Shown: positions 28,216 to 37,023, numbered from the stretch's first letter. The stretch: 64,000 nt of DNA from Herbaspirillum sp. SJZ106 (GCF_006715495.1 NZ_VFNI01000001.1:124001-188000), one strand, 5' to 3'. Program-made: numbers and translations. Notes: generated by a model not told the origin, from the sequence alone.

Positions 28216-29246
28216 TTCACGGTTCCTTTCTGCCACGACAATGCGCGGTCGCGCACCTTGAACAGCAGCGTGATCAATCCCGAGCACAGCGCCGCCATCA
28301 CGATCAGCGCGGCGTACATGTTGCTGTAGGCGGCCCAGCCCTGCGACCATTGCAAATACCAGCCCAGGCCGGCCTTGACGCCCATCATCTCGGCGGTGAC
28401 CAGCACCGAGAACGCCGCGCCCAGGCCCATGAACAGGCCGACGAAAACCTGCGGCAGCGCGGCCGGTATCGCCACCCGCAATACCAGGAAGGATGCCGAC
28501 GCGCCCAGCGTGCGCGCCACGTCGTAGTAGCTCTTGTTGACCGAGGCCACGCCGGACCAGGTCAGCACCGCCACCGGGAACCCGGTGGCCAGCGCGATCA
28601 GGAACACCGCGGCGGCATAGCTGGACGGCGCGAAGAAGAACGCCAGCGGCAGCAGCGCCGAGGCCGGCACCGGCCCCAGGAAGCGCAGCACCGGATGCAC
28701 CCAGTAACCGGCAATGCGCGACCAGCCGATCCATACGCCCACCAGGAAGCCGACCGCCGCGCCGCTGGCGAAACCATGCACCAGCAGGCGCAGCGAATGC
28801 GCGGTGGACAGGCCCAGGCGCGGCCAGTCTTCGGCATAGACTTCGATCAGGCTTTGCGGCGGAGCGAAGAAAGGCGAGGGCAGCACGCCCAGCTTGGCGG
28901 TCAGCACTTCCCACACGCCCAGCAACACGGGCAGGGCGACCAGCCATTGGCCGGCCGGGCGCAGCAGGCGCACCGCACGGGCGGCCGCCTTGCTGGCCGC
29001 GCCCAGCGACAGCGCGGCCAGCAGCAGCGCGACCGCCGTCGCCGCGTAGCCGAACTCGGCGGTGAACGCCCAGTCGCTGAAGCCGACTTCCTTGTTGGGC
29101 CACGCCAGCGTCAGCAGGCCCAGCGCCAGCCAGGCAAAAGCCGCCAGCAAGCCGGCGCGCCACGGCGCCGCCTGGCGCTGCGGCGGAGCAAGCGCAGGCG
29201 CAGTCACGGTCGCATTTGCATTCGGGATCACGCTGGTGGTCGTCAT
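28209..29246 (-). CDS. ABC transporter permease, SsuC/TauC type, with N-terminal extension
   Basis: 345 aa, about 75 longer than usual for the family. The N-terminal extension carries two extra hydrophobic helices (about 30-48 and 65-82) before the standard six-helix permease. The coupling segment is ARTLGASASFLVLRVAIPAA. The AAAGGAG ribosome site is strong. It lies 36 bp after the binding-protein gene. Confidence 0.9.
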   Translation of the reverse strand: MTTTSVIPNANATVTAPALAPPQRQAAPWRAGLLAAFAWLALGLLTLAWPNKEVGFSDWAFTAEFGYAATAVALLLAALSLGAASKAAARAVRLLRPAGQWLVALPVLLGVWEVLTAKLGVLPSPFFAPPQSLIEVYAEDWPRLGLSTAHSLRLLVHGFASGAAVGFLVGVWIGWSRIAGYWVHPVLRFLGPVPASALLPLAFFFAPSSYAAAVFLIALATGFPVAVLTWSGVASVNKSYYDVARTLGASASFLVLRVAIPAALPQVFVGLFMGLGAAFSVLVTAEMMGVKAGLGWYLQWSQGWAAYSNMYAALIVMAALCSGLITLLFKVRDRALSWQKGTVKW

Positions 29247-29282
29247 GTCAGGCTCCTTTCATGGTTGCGGCGTGCGGCCATG

Positions 29283-30323
29283 TCAGGCCAGCACGTCCAC
29301 CGTCACGTGGCTGGCGAAGCGCGCCGGGTCGGTGCCCTTCTTGAGCACGCCGGCCGTGTGGAAGTCGCGCGCGAAGTACTCGACCTCCGAGCGCAGGGCG
29401 TTGCCGGTGGGGTGGTTGTGGTAAGTGAGGTCGGTGAGCAGCGCGCGCAGGTCTGCCACCGGCACCTTGGGCGAATACTTGGCGTACAGCTTGGCCGCCT
29501 CGTTCGGGTTCTCCGCCACGTATTCCGAGGCCTGGATGATGGAGCGCACCACGGCCGCCGCGGCCGGCCGGTTGTTGCGCACGAAATCGCCGCGCGCGCC
29601 GGTGATGCAGCAGATCTTGTCCTTGTACTCGCCGGTGCCGCTGTTGCCGATCTCGGTGAACACGCCCTGGTTGCGTTTTTCGATCAGGTACACGTTCGGG
29701 TCGCCATCGGCGATCGCCTGGATCTCGCCCTTCTTCACCGCCACATCGAGCAGGTCGGCCGGGTAGACGCGCCATTGCACATCCTTGTCGATATCCACGC
29801 CGCGCTTGGCCAGGTGGATGGCGAAGAAATTCTTGGCCGGGCTGTTCAGGTCGGACACGCCGATGGTCTTGCCCTTGAGCTGTTTCCAGTTGCTCACGCC
29901 GGCGTCCTTGACGCCCACCATGCGCAGGCAGCCGCCGTGCGCGGCGCCGATCACCTTGACGTCGAAACCCGATTCCAGCGGCTTGAGCCAGCGGTGGATC
30001 AGGCCCACGCCGACGTCGGCCTTGCCGGTGGCCAGCGCTTCGAGCAACTGGTCGGTCGAGCCGCCCCAGTTGAGCAGTTCGACCTGCAGGCCGTTCTTTT
30101 CGAAGATGCCTTTTTCCTGCGCCACCACCACCGGCGAGAGGCAGAAAGCCACCGCGCTCCAGGCGAAGGTCAGCTTGTGCGGCGCGCCGGCCGACCAGGC
30201 GCTGCCGGCGGCCAGGGATCCCCCGATCCCGGCCAGTGCGGCGGCGCCCCCGGCGCGCAGGATGTCGCGGCGCGACCAGGAGGCGGATGTGTCTTGTTCA
30301 AGCGAAGGGAGGTCTTTTTTCAT
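29283..30323 (-). CDS. ABC transporter substrate-binding protein, NMT1 type, Tat signal
   Basis: 346 aa. N-terminus SWSRRDILRAGGAAALAG is a twin-arginine (Tat) signal, so the protein is probably exported folded, perhaps with a cofactor or metal. Mature part: SsuA/NMT1-like fold (AQEKGIFEKNGLQVELLNWG, KADVGVGLIHRW). It heads the operon binding protein, permease, ATPase, cytochrome c. Cys pair KICCITGAR is noted. Ligand unknown; context offers no enzyme to identify it. The start was chosen at MKKDL, because upstream in-frame sequence is the divergent promoter. Confidence 0.9.
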   Translation of the reverse strand: MKKDLPSLEQDTSASWSRRDILRAGGAAALAGIGGSLAAGSAWSAGAPHKLTFAWSAVAFCLSPVVVAQEKGIFEKNGLQVELLNWGGSTDQLLEALATGKADVGVGLIHRWLKPLESGFDVKVIGAAHGGCLRMVGVKDAGVSNWKQLKGKTIGVSDLNSPAKNFFAIHLAKRGVDIDKDVQWRVYPADLLDVAVKKGEIQAIADGDPNVYLIEKRNQGVFTEIGNSGTGEYKDKICCITGARGDFVRNNRPAAAAVVRSIIQASEYVAENPNEAAKLYAKYSPKVPVADLRALLTDLTYHNHPTGNALRSEVEYFARDFHTAGVLKKGTDPARFASHVTVDVLA

Positions 30324-30533
30324 TTGGTCATGGCTCCACTGAGGTCGAAGGAAATGCAGGAAAGCGGCAGGCGTGGCGGCCGCAAGATGTGAAATATGAA
30401 CCGGCCGCGAACGCAAGCAAACGAACAAGAGCGAGCAAGCATATGTGCCGGGCATGGCATATCCATATGCGGATTGCTTCGTTGCGACGGCGCCGCGCGC
30501 GGCGGGAAACTGTCGCGGCCAGCCGCCAACGGG

Positions 30534-30589
30534 CAATCGCCAACAAGCAATCGCCAACAAGCAATCGCAAACAAGCAATCGCAGACAAG
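30534..30589 (+). repeat. 14-bp tandem repeat, four units
   Basis: Units CAATCGCCAACAAG (30534, 30548), CAATCGCAAACAAG (30562) and CAATCGCAGACAAG (30576), then a partial unit. The array ends 21 bp before the OsmC-like ATG, in the divergent region with the Tat-signal binding protein. It is too short and spacer-free to be CRISPR. The divergent region (30324-30610, 287 bp) must also contain both promoters. Confidence 0.85.
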
Positions 30590-30610
30590 ACCGCAGACAA
30601 CGAGGACGCC

Positions 30611-31180
30611 ATGACATCACTGAACCACTACCTGAGCGAAAAACGCAGCGCCGTGCTGGCGCGCGAAGCGCTGATCGAAGCCGGCAACGCCGGCCCCAAT
30701 GCCCTGCAGGCGCGCGTGTCGGCCGAAGGGCGCAGCGGCGTGCGGCGCATCCGCATCCGAGACCACCAGGTCATCAGCGACAGCCCGCCGGATTTCGCCG
30801 GCTACAATCTGGGGCCCAGTTCGCCCGAGCTGCAACTGGGCGTGCTGGGCTCCTGCGTCACGCATATCTTCCTGATCCAGGCGGCGCAGCGCCAGGTGCC
30901 GATCGATTCGCTGGAAGTGGAGGTGAGCGGCAAGATCGATCCGCGCGGCGGCCGTCCCGGCCATGAGCACATCCCCATCTGGCCGCACGACATCGCTTAT
31001 GTGGTGCACCTGGATTCGCCGGCACCGGATGAGGACGTCAAGGCGCTGTTCGAGGCGGTGGAGGCCAGTTGCCCCATCCTCAACCTGCTGAAGAACCCGC
31101 AGGAGATCCGCGCCGAGATCCGCCACCACCGCACGCAGGCGCAGGAATCGCGCTCCGGGGTGGAAGACGCCATCGTCTAG
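30611..31180 (+). CDS. OsmC family protein
   Basis: 189 aa. Both peroxidatic/resolving Cys of the OsmC/Ohr fold are present: Cys82 in LGSCVTHIF and Cys154 in EASCPILNLL. Such proteins reduce organic hydroperoxides with thiols, or act on sulfur-containing intermediates. Context with cysteine-dioxygenase-like and rhodanese genes suggests a thiol/persulfide role. The ATG is placed after the 14-bp repeat array; longer open frames run into the neighbouring promoter. A strong terminator follows. Confidence 0.88.
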   Translation: MTSLNHYLSEKRSAVLAREALIEAGNAGPNALQARVSAEGRSGVRRIRIRDHQVISDSPPDFAGYNLGPSSPELQLGVLGSCVTHIFLIQAAQRQVPIDSLEVEVSGKIDPRGGRPGHEHIPIWPHDIAYVVHLDSPAPDEDVKALFEAVEASCPILNLLKNPQEIRAEIRHHRTQAQESRSGVEDAIV

Positions 31181-31199
31181 GAACTGGTTCAGGCCCAAG

Positions 31200-31239
31200 C
31201 GGCACGCCGGCAGCTTCACGGTCGCCGGCGTGCCGTTTT
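31200..31239 (+). terminator. Rho-independent terminator of osmC-like gene
   Basis: Perfect 12-bp arms CGGCACGCCGGC (31200-31211) and GCCGGCGTGCCG (31224-31235), 12-nt loop, followed by TTTTGCTT. It separates the OsmC-like gene from the MITE and the following operon. Confidence 0.88.
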
Positions 31240-31300
31240 GCTTGCGCGCCGGCAGGAATGGAAAAACTTGCTTATAGTCTGCGTTGGAGTTGGCGCAGAC

Positions 31301-31448
31301 TAGGGCCTGTTAACAATTAATTTGCGAGTGCGAGTGTCCAGCAAGCGTTGTCTGCCTAGGCGTGGCGACGCGTCGTAGCGGTGCTACGGCAAGGAGCCGC
31401 AACAACGGCAGGCAACGCATCTCGCAAATTAAATGTTAACAGGCCCTA
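31301..31448. mobile_element. MITE-like element with 28-bp terminal inverted repeats
   Basis: Ends TAGGGCCTGTTAACA... and ...TGTTAACAGGCCCTA form 28-bp inverted repeats with one mismatch (31301-31328, 31421-31448). Subterminal GCGTTGTCTGCC (31345-31356) pairs with GGCAGGCAACGC (31407-31418), and a central GTAGC/GCTAC stem closes it, so the element folds nearly end to end. TA at each end could be a target duplication, as for IS630/mariner-type transposases. There is no coding capacity. The right end lies 24 bp before the cysteine-dioxygenase-like ATG. Confidence 0.8.
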
Positions 31449-31472
31449 ACAATCTTGATCGAGGAGCGGGAC

Positions 31473-32165
31473 ATGGCAGCACCCCATATTTCAACAGCGG
31501 CGCCCGTGCAGGAATCAGTGAATGAGCCAGCACATGAGCCAGCGCAGGAAGCCCGCCAGCTCTGGCGCCTGCGTGCTTTCGTGACGCAGTTCGCGCAGTT
31601 GCTGTCGGGCGCGCCGCCGGAGCCGGTCATCCTCGATGCCGGCAGCGGCTTGCTGCGCGAACTGGTGTCGCATGACGATTGGTTGCCCGAGGCATTCGCC
31701 CAGCCCGATGCGCAGCGTTACCGGCAATACCTGCTGCACGCCGATTCGGCGCAGCGCTTTTCCGTCGTCAGTTTTGTCTGGGGGCCGGGGCAGCGTACCC
31801 CCATCCACGACCATACCGTATGGGGACTGATCGGCATGCTGCGCGGCGCCGAGCATGCGCAATCCTATGCGCCGGCGGCCGGCGGCTTGCAGAAGATCGG
31901 CCAGCCGGTGCGGCTGGCGCCGGGGATGGTGGACGCCGTCTCGCCCAACGGCGCAGGGCTGCATGACGTGCACCAGGTCAGCAACGCCTATGACGACCGG
32001 GTCTCCATCAGCATCCATGTGTATGGCGCCAACATCGGCGCGGTGCGGCGCTCCACCTACCAGCCGGACGGGCAGCGCAAGCCGTTCATCTCGGGCTATT
32101 CCAACAGCACGCTTCCCAACATCTGGGACCTCTCATCCGAACAATCACCAAGCCATCATCCATGA
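31473..32165 (+). CDS. Cysteine dioxygenase-family thiol dioxygenase
   Basis: 230-aa cupin of the type I cysteine dioxygenase family. Iron ligands fit His112 and His114 (TPIHDHTVWG) and His164 (AGLHDVHQV), with Tyr184 nearby. Bacterial members oxidise cysteine or 3-mercaptopropionate to sulfinates; which one cannot be decided here. GAGGAG precedes the ATG. The stop overlaps the rhodanese start (ATGA), so the two are translationally coupled. The MITE just upstream probably supplies or disrupts its leader. Confidence 0.88.
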   Translation: MAAPHISTAAPVQESVNEPAHEPAQEARQLWRLRAFVTQFAQLLSGAPPEPVILDAGSGLLRELVSHDDWLPEAFAQPDAQRYRQYLLHADSAQRFSVVSFVWGPGQRTPIHDHTVWGLIGMLRGAEHAQSYAPAAGGLQKIGQPVRLAPGMVDAVSPNGAGLHDVHQVSNAYDDRVSISIHVYGANIGAVRRSTYQPDGQRKPFISGYSNSTLPNIWDLSSEQSPSHHP

Positions 32166-33778
32166 CCACAGGCATCTCCTCCGCTTCCCTTTCCATTCCC
32201 GCCATCTCGACGGCCCAGGTGCGCGCCGCGCTGCTGGCCCGGGAAGAAATCGCCCTGCTGGACGTGCGCGAAGAAGCGCCGCATGCGCAATCGCATCCGC
32301 TGTTCGCCGCCAATTTCCCGTTCTCCCACCTGGAGCTCAATGCCTGGACCCGCATCCCGCGCCGCGACACCCGCATCGTCACGCTGGACGATGGCGAAGG
32401 CCTGGCCGTGCGCGCGGCACAGCGCCTGCGCGCGTTGGGCTACACGGATGTGCATGTGCTGCAAGGCGGCGTGAGCGGCTGGCGCGAGGCCGGCGGCGAG
32501 CTGTTCCAGGATGTGAACGTGCCCAGCAAGGCCTTTGGCGAGCTGGTGGAGTCGCAGCACCATACGCCTTCCTTGTCGGCGCAAGAGGTCAAGGCCTTGC
32601 TGGATGCGCAGGAAGATGTGGTGGTGGTGGATGCGCGCCGCTTCGACGAATACCAGAACATGAACATCCCCGGCTCGATCAGCGTGCCCGGCGCCGAGCT
32701 GGTGCTGCGCGTGCGCGCATTGGCGCCGGACCCGGCCACGCGCGTGATCGTCAATTGCGCCGGCCGCACGCGCAGCATCATCGGGACGCAGTCGCTGGTC
32801 AACGCCGGCATCGCCAATCCGGTGCATGCGCTGCGCAACGGCACCATCGGCTGGACGCTGGCGGGGCAGGCGCTGGAGCACGGCCAGCAGCGGCGCTTTC
32901 CCGAGGCCGTGGATGAGGCCCTGGTGCGCCAGGCCCGGGAGCAGGCGCGCGCAGTGGCCGACCGCGCCGGCGTCGGGCGCATCGATGCGGGCCGCCTGGC
33001 CGAGCTGGAGACGCCGGGGCGCACCGTCTACCGTTTCGATGTGCGTACGCCCGAGCAATACCGCGCCGGCCACCTGCCGGGTTTTTTGTCCGCGCCCGGC
33101 GGCCAACTGGTGCAGGAGACCGAGATGAATGCGCCGGTGCGCGGCGCGCGCATCGTGCTGGCCGACGACGACGGCGTGCGCGCCAACATGACCGCCTCCT
33201 GGCTGGCACAGATGGCGTGGGAAGTGTATGTCGCCGATGGCTTTGCGGCCGCCGACTTTGCCGTTGCCGGCGAGGCGCCGCGTCCGGTGCCCGAGTCCGG
33301 GGTGTCGCCGCAACAGCGCATTGCGCCGGCCCAACTCAAGGCCTGGCTGGAGCAGGATCGGGATACGGTGCTGCTGGATGTCTCGCTGAGCGCGCGTTAT
33401 GTGGCGCGCCATATCCCGGGAGCGTGGTTCGTGCTGCGCTCGCAGATTGAAGCTGTGGCCCGCAACTTTCCATCGGCTTCGCGCTATGTGCTGACCTGCG
33501 GCACGTCCTTGCTGGCGCAGTTCGCGGTGGCCGATTTACAGGCGCTGGTAGCGCAGCCGGTGTACCTGCTGGAAGGCGGCAATGCGGCCTGGGAGCGTGC
33601 CGGCTTCGGTTTCGCCGCCGGCGAGGAGACCTTGCTGTCGGCCCGCATCGACCGCTATCGCCGGCCGTATGAGGGCACCGACAATGCGGCCAGCGCCATG
33701 CAGGCTTATCTCGACTGGGAGTTCGGCCTGGTCGAGCAACTGGGGCGCGACGGCACGCACGGATTCTTCGTGATCTGA
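32162..33778 (+). CDS. Four-domain rhodanese (sulfurtransferase)
   Basis: 538 aa with four rhodanese domains at about 14-115, 135-235, 270-370 and 385-485. Catalytic Cys is present only in domain 2 (Cys199, VNCAGRTR) and domain 4 (Cys446, LTCGTSL). The corresponding loops in domain 1 (TLDDGEG) and domain 3 (LADDDGVR) have Asp instead. The active/inactive alternation suggests two tandem pairs. Coupled to the thiol dioxygenase, it may handle persulfide or thiosulfate sulfur. Confidence 0.9.
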   Translation: MTTGISSASLSIPAISTAQVRAALLAREEIALLDVREEAPHAQSHPLFAANFPFSHLELNAWTRIPRRDTRIVTLDDGEGLAVRAAQRLRALGYTDVHVLQGGVSGWREAGGELFQDVNVPSKAFGELVESQHHTPSLSAQEVKALLDAQEDVVVVDARRFDEYQNMNIPGSISVPGAELVLRVRALAPDPATRVIVNCAGRTRSIIGTQSLVNAGIANPVHALRNGTIGWTLAGQALEHGQQRRFPEAVDEALVRQAREQARAVADRAGVGRIDAGRLAELETPGRTVYRFDVRTPEQYRAGHLPGFLSAPGGQLVQETEMNAPVRGARIVLADDDGVRANMTASWLAQMAWEVYVADGFAAADFAVAGEAPRPVPESGVSPQQRIAPAQLKAWLEQDRDTVLLDVSLSARYVARHIPGAWFVLRSQIEAVARNFPSASRYVLTCGTSLLAQFAVADLQALVAQPVYLLEGGNAAWERAGFGFAAGEETLLSARIDRYRRPYEGTDNAASAMQAYLDWEFGLVEQLGRDGTHGFFVI

Positions 33779-33802
33779 TCCGCCGCGCCTGCCGCCGGCG
33801 CT

Positions 33803-34504
33803 TCAGACCGACCTGGTCAAGCCGCCATCCACGCGGATGTTCTGTCCCGTGATATAGGCCGCCCCTTCGGAAGCGAGGAAGGCAACGGTCGCCGCGATTT
33901 CCTCGCTTTTCCCGTAGCGCTGCATGGGCACGCTGGCGCGGCGTTCCTCGCGCGCGGGCAGGCTGTCGATCCAGCCCGGCAGGACATTGTTGATGCGGAT
34001 ATTGTCCCTGGCGTAGGTGTCGGCGAAGATTTTGGTGAACGCCGCCAGGCCCGAGCGGAACACCGCCGAGGTCGGGAACATGTCGCTGGGCTCGAACGCC
34101 CAGGCGGTGGAAATGTTGATGATGGCGCCGCCTTGTTGCCGTTGCATGAACGGCGTCACCAGCCTGGCCGGGCGGATCACGTTCAGGAGATAGGTCTCCA
34201 TGCCGCGGTGCCAGTCGTCGTCGCTGATCTCCAGGATCGGCGCGCGCGGGCCGTGTCCAGCGCTGTTGACCAGCACATCGATGCGGCCCCATTGCGCCGC
34301 CGCGCGGTCGACCAGCGTCTTGAGGTCGTCGGTCGACTGGTTCGATCCGGTCACGCCGATGCCGCCCAGCTCCCTGGCGAGCGCCTCGCCTTTGCCGGAG
34401 GAGGAGAGAATGGCGATCTTGTAGCCGTCGGCCGCCAGTTTCTTGGCGGCGGCGGCGCCCATGCCGCTGCCGCCGGCGGTGATCAGGGCAACCTTGTCTG
34501 TCAT
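33803..34504 (-). CDS. SDR-family oxidoreductase lacking the YxxxK motif
   Basis: 233 aa. A Rossmann cofactor loop (TAGGSGMGAA), NSAG and Ser132 (INIST) are present. Where SDRs carry Tyr-x-x-x-Lys (13 and 17 residues after the Ser) this one reads FPTSAVFRSG, so neither catalytic residue is there. It ends with a normal GQNIRVDGGL. It may bind NAD(P) without the usual chemistry or use another residue. AAGGA before the ATG. It lies downstream of the araC-type gene on the same strand. Confidence 0.85.
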   Translation of the reverse strand: MTDKVALITAGGSGMGAAAAKKLAADGYKIAILSSSGKGEALARELGGIGVTGSNQSTDDLKTLVDRAAAQWGRIDVLVNSAGHGPRAPILEISDDDWHRGMETYLLNVIRPARLVTPFMQRQQGGAIINISTAWAFEPSDMFPTSAVFRSGLAAFTKIFADTYARDNIRINNVLPGWIDSLPAREERRASVPMQRYGKSEEIAATVAFLASEGAAYITGQNIRVDGGLTRSV

Positions 34505-34580
34505 GGAAAAATCCTTTGTGTCGGTGGGATGAATTGGATTGGATTAGATTGGGTGGCGGGATTCTAGCCTGCTTATCTGC

Positions 34581-35573
34581 TTATCCGAAGCGCGCTTCGC
34601 TGGGCGGATGGCCGATGATGCGCTTGAAGGCGCGGCTGAACGAGGCCTCCGAATCGTAGCCGAGCCGGTTGGCGACCACCGCCACGCGCATGCCTTCGCG
34701 CGCGATCCAGTGGCGCGCCTGGAACATCTTGACGCGAGCCACGTACTTGGCCGGCGTCTCGCCGACGGTGCTGGAGAATTTCTCGATGAAGCTGGAGCGC
34801 GACGTTCCCATCACATCGGCCAGCTCCGCCACCGACCATTCGCGTTCGGGTTGGCGATGCACCGCCGCCAGCACCCGTCCGACCTGCGGGCAGCGCACCG
34901 CGGCGATCCAGCCGGTGGCGTCGCTGCAGGCGCATTCGACCCAGGCGCGGATGATGCTAGCCGCCAGCACATCAGCCAGGCGCGCCAGGATGCCGCAGGC
35001 GCCGATGCGGTTCAAGGTCACCTCGCGTTCCATCGCCTCCAGCATCGACAGCACCGCCGGGTCGCTTTGCTGCAGGTCGCGGGCGCGCATGACGTCGGGC
35101 ATCATCGCCAGCAGCGGGTGCAAGGGGTCGAGGTTGAAGCGCATCGTGCCGGTGAACAATATGTGCGACGGTTCCGCCTCAAGGGCGGCGCTCTCCACGG
35201 CCGCCGCGGCCCGGGCATCACGCGCGCAGGAGCTGGAATGGCCCACGTCATTGACCAGGTAGAGATTCTCCGACAGCACCTTGCGCGCCAGCGTATCGAT
35301 ATCCACGGACGGCACTTCCGGCGAACTGGCCATGACATGGAAGGTGCTGCGCGGCAACAGCAAGGCGTCGCCGGCATGCAGGGGCATCCAGTCGGTGGTT
35401 TGCGTGCGCATCCAGCAATTGCCCTGGGCGATGAAATGGAAAGTGGCCTCGGGCCTGGGCGGAAACGCCACCGCCCAAGGCTCGTGCGTCACGCAGCGGC
35501 CATATTCCACCCCGTCCAGGCGCAGGCCCAGGAGGATGTCGGTCAGGGTATCGGGGATGTCTTTGTCGGCCAT
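34581..35573 (-). CDS. AraC family regulator with cupin-type sensor
   Basis: 330 aa. The N-terminal cupin domain (about 15-210, AraC_binding_2-like: GNCWMRT, GDALLLPRST) is followed by two C-terminal HTH motifs (about 235-328: SVAELADVMGTSRSSFIEKF and VANRLGYDSEASFSRAFKR). It is divergent from an MFS gene and upstream of the SDR, so it is the likely regulator of one or both. In the divergent gap GAATAGTC (35610) and GAATAGAC (35622) form a short direct repeat that could be its site. Confidence 0.88.
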   Translation of the reverse strand: MADKDIPDTLTDILLGLRLDGVEYGRCVTHEPWAVAFPPRPEATFHFIAQGNCWMRTQTTDWMPLHAGDALLLPRSTFHVMASSPEVPSVDIDTLARKVLSENLYLVNDVGHSSSCARDARAAAAVESAALEAEPSHILFTGTMRFNLDPLHPLLAMMPDVMRARDLQQSDPAVLSMLEAMEREVTLNRIGACGILARLADVLAASIIRAWVECACSDATGWIAAVRCPQVGRVLAAVHRQPEREWSVAELADVMGTSRSSFIEKFSSTVGETPAKYVARVKMFQARHWIAREGMRVAVVANRLGYDSEASFSRAFKRIIGHPPSEARFG

Positions 35574-35697
35574 GTGGGCGCCTCTTGCTCAGGTTTGTCG
35601 GTCTTGGACGAATAGTCATGAGAATAGACGTTAATGGCATGGAAAGTCCAGTCCATCCCCCATAAACTGCGGTTTCCATACTCTGTTGAGATCCGTT

Positions 35698-36954
35698 ATG
35701 CCTGAATCCATCTGCATCGAATGCCCCGACTCGCAATATGCGGGCACCCCGGCCACTCCGGCCGGGGGGCCTGACGCCGACGCCGGCGCGGCCGGCCGCG
35801 CCAACTGGCTCGGCATCGCCAGCCTGGCGCTGGGCGTGTTCGGCCTGGTGACCGCCGAATTCCTGCCGGCCAGCCTGTTGACGGCCATGTCCACCGACCT
35901 TGGCGTGTCCGATGGCGCCGCCGGCCAGGCCGTGACCGCCACCGCAATCGTGGGCGCCATTGCCGCGCCGACGATCCCGGTGCTGACGCGCAACTTCGAC
36001 CGCAAGCGGGTGGTGCTGGTCTTGACCATGCTGCTGGTGCTGTCCAACGTGCTGGCCGCGACCGCCAGCAACCTTCCGGTGCGGCTGGTCTCCCGCGTGA
36101 TGCTGGGCGTGGCGCTGGGCGGTTTCTGGTCGATGGCCGCCGCGCTGGCGATGCGCCTGGTGCCGGAAAACGTGTTCGCCCGCGCGATGTCCCTGATCCT
36201 CACCGGCGTGTCCGTGGCGACCGTTTGCGCCGCCCCCATCGGCGCCTATATGGGCAACCTGTGGGGCTGGCGCAGCGCCTTCGTCGCCGCCGGCATCGTG
36301 AGCGTGGCGACCCTGGCCGTGCAGATCTTCGCCATCCCCAAGCTGCCGCCCAAGGACAACCCTAACCTGAAGGTGCTGTTCGAGCTGCTGGGCCGTTCCC
36401 ATGTGCGGGTCGCCTTGCTGGCCGTGCTGCTGGTGATTTCGGGCCACTTCGCCGGGTTCACCTATATCCGTCCGCTGATGGAACACATCACGCACCTGTC
36501 GGTGGCCACTATTTCGGCGGTGCTGCTGGGTTATGGCATCGGCGGTTTCTTCGGCAACTTCGCCGGCGCCTTCATCGCCGAACGCAGCGAGCGCCATGCC
36601 ATCGTGTTCGGCGGCGCGCTGATTACCGTGCTGGCCGTCGCGCTGTGGGTGGCCGGCGCCTCGTCCACGGTGGCGGCGGTGTCGATCGCGCTGTGGGGCT
36701 TTGCCTTCGGCGCCTTCCCGGTCGGTTTCCAGACCTGGATCGTGCGTGCCGCGCCGGACCATGCGGAAGGCGCGGGCGGGTTGCTGGTGGCGGCCTTCCA
36801 GATAGCCATCGCCAGCGGCGCCATCGGCGGCGGCATCCTGGTCGACCAGGTCGGCGCGCTGGGCGGCCCGATCTTCGCGGCCATCGCAATCATGCTCGGC
36901 ACCTTGCTGACATTGCGCTACGGCCCGCGCCCGGCGCGTATCGAGAACGCCTGA
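35698..36954 (+). CDS. MFS transporter, DHA1/AraJ-like exporter
   Basis: 418 aa, 12 predicted helices, opening with LGIASLALGVFGLVTAEFLP typical of sugar-efflux/AraJ-like members. A Pro/Ala-rich N-terminus contains two Cys (ICIEC). It exports an unknown small molecule; pairing with the AraC gene suggests inducible efflux. Start ATG 35698; a TTG 12 bp upstream is possible. Confidence 0.86.
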   Translation: MPESICIECPDSQYAGTPATPAGGPDADAGAAGRANWLGIASLALGVFGLVTAEFLPASLLTAMSTDLGVSDGAAGQAVTATAIVGAIAAPTIPVLTRNFDRKRVVLVLTMLLVLSNVLAATASNLPVRLVSRVMLGVALGGFWSMAAALAMRLVPENVFARAMSLILTGVSVATVCAAPIGAYMGNLWGWRSAFVAAGIVSVATLAVQIFAIPKLPPKDNPNLKVLFELLGRSHVRVALLAVLLVISGHFAGFTYIRPLMEHITHLSVATISAVLLGYGIGGFFGNFAGAFIAERSERHAIVFGGALITVLAVALWVAGASSTVAAVSIALWGFAFGAFPVGFQTWIVRAAPDHAEGAGGLLVAAFQIAIASGAIGGGILVDQVGALGGPIFAAIAIMLGTLLTLRYGPRPARIENA

Positions 36955-37023
36955 AACGCCTGGAAGCGCATGAGGCCGGCATCGAGCGCCACATTTCTTT
37001 CACCGACGACTGACACGCATATC

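Noticed and set aside
28155-30392. 745-codon plus-strand open frame
   Set aside because: Antisense to the whole ABC operon; Gln/His/Arg-rich without recognisable fold.
30534-30589. Possible CRISPR array
   Set aside because: Units are 14 bp, contiguous without spacers, and no cas genes lie nearby.
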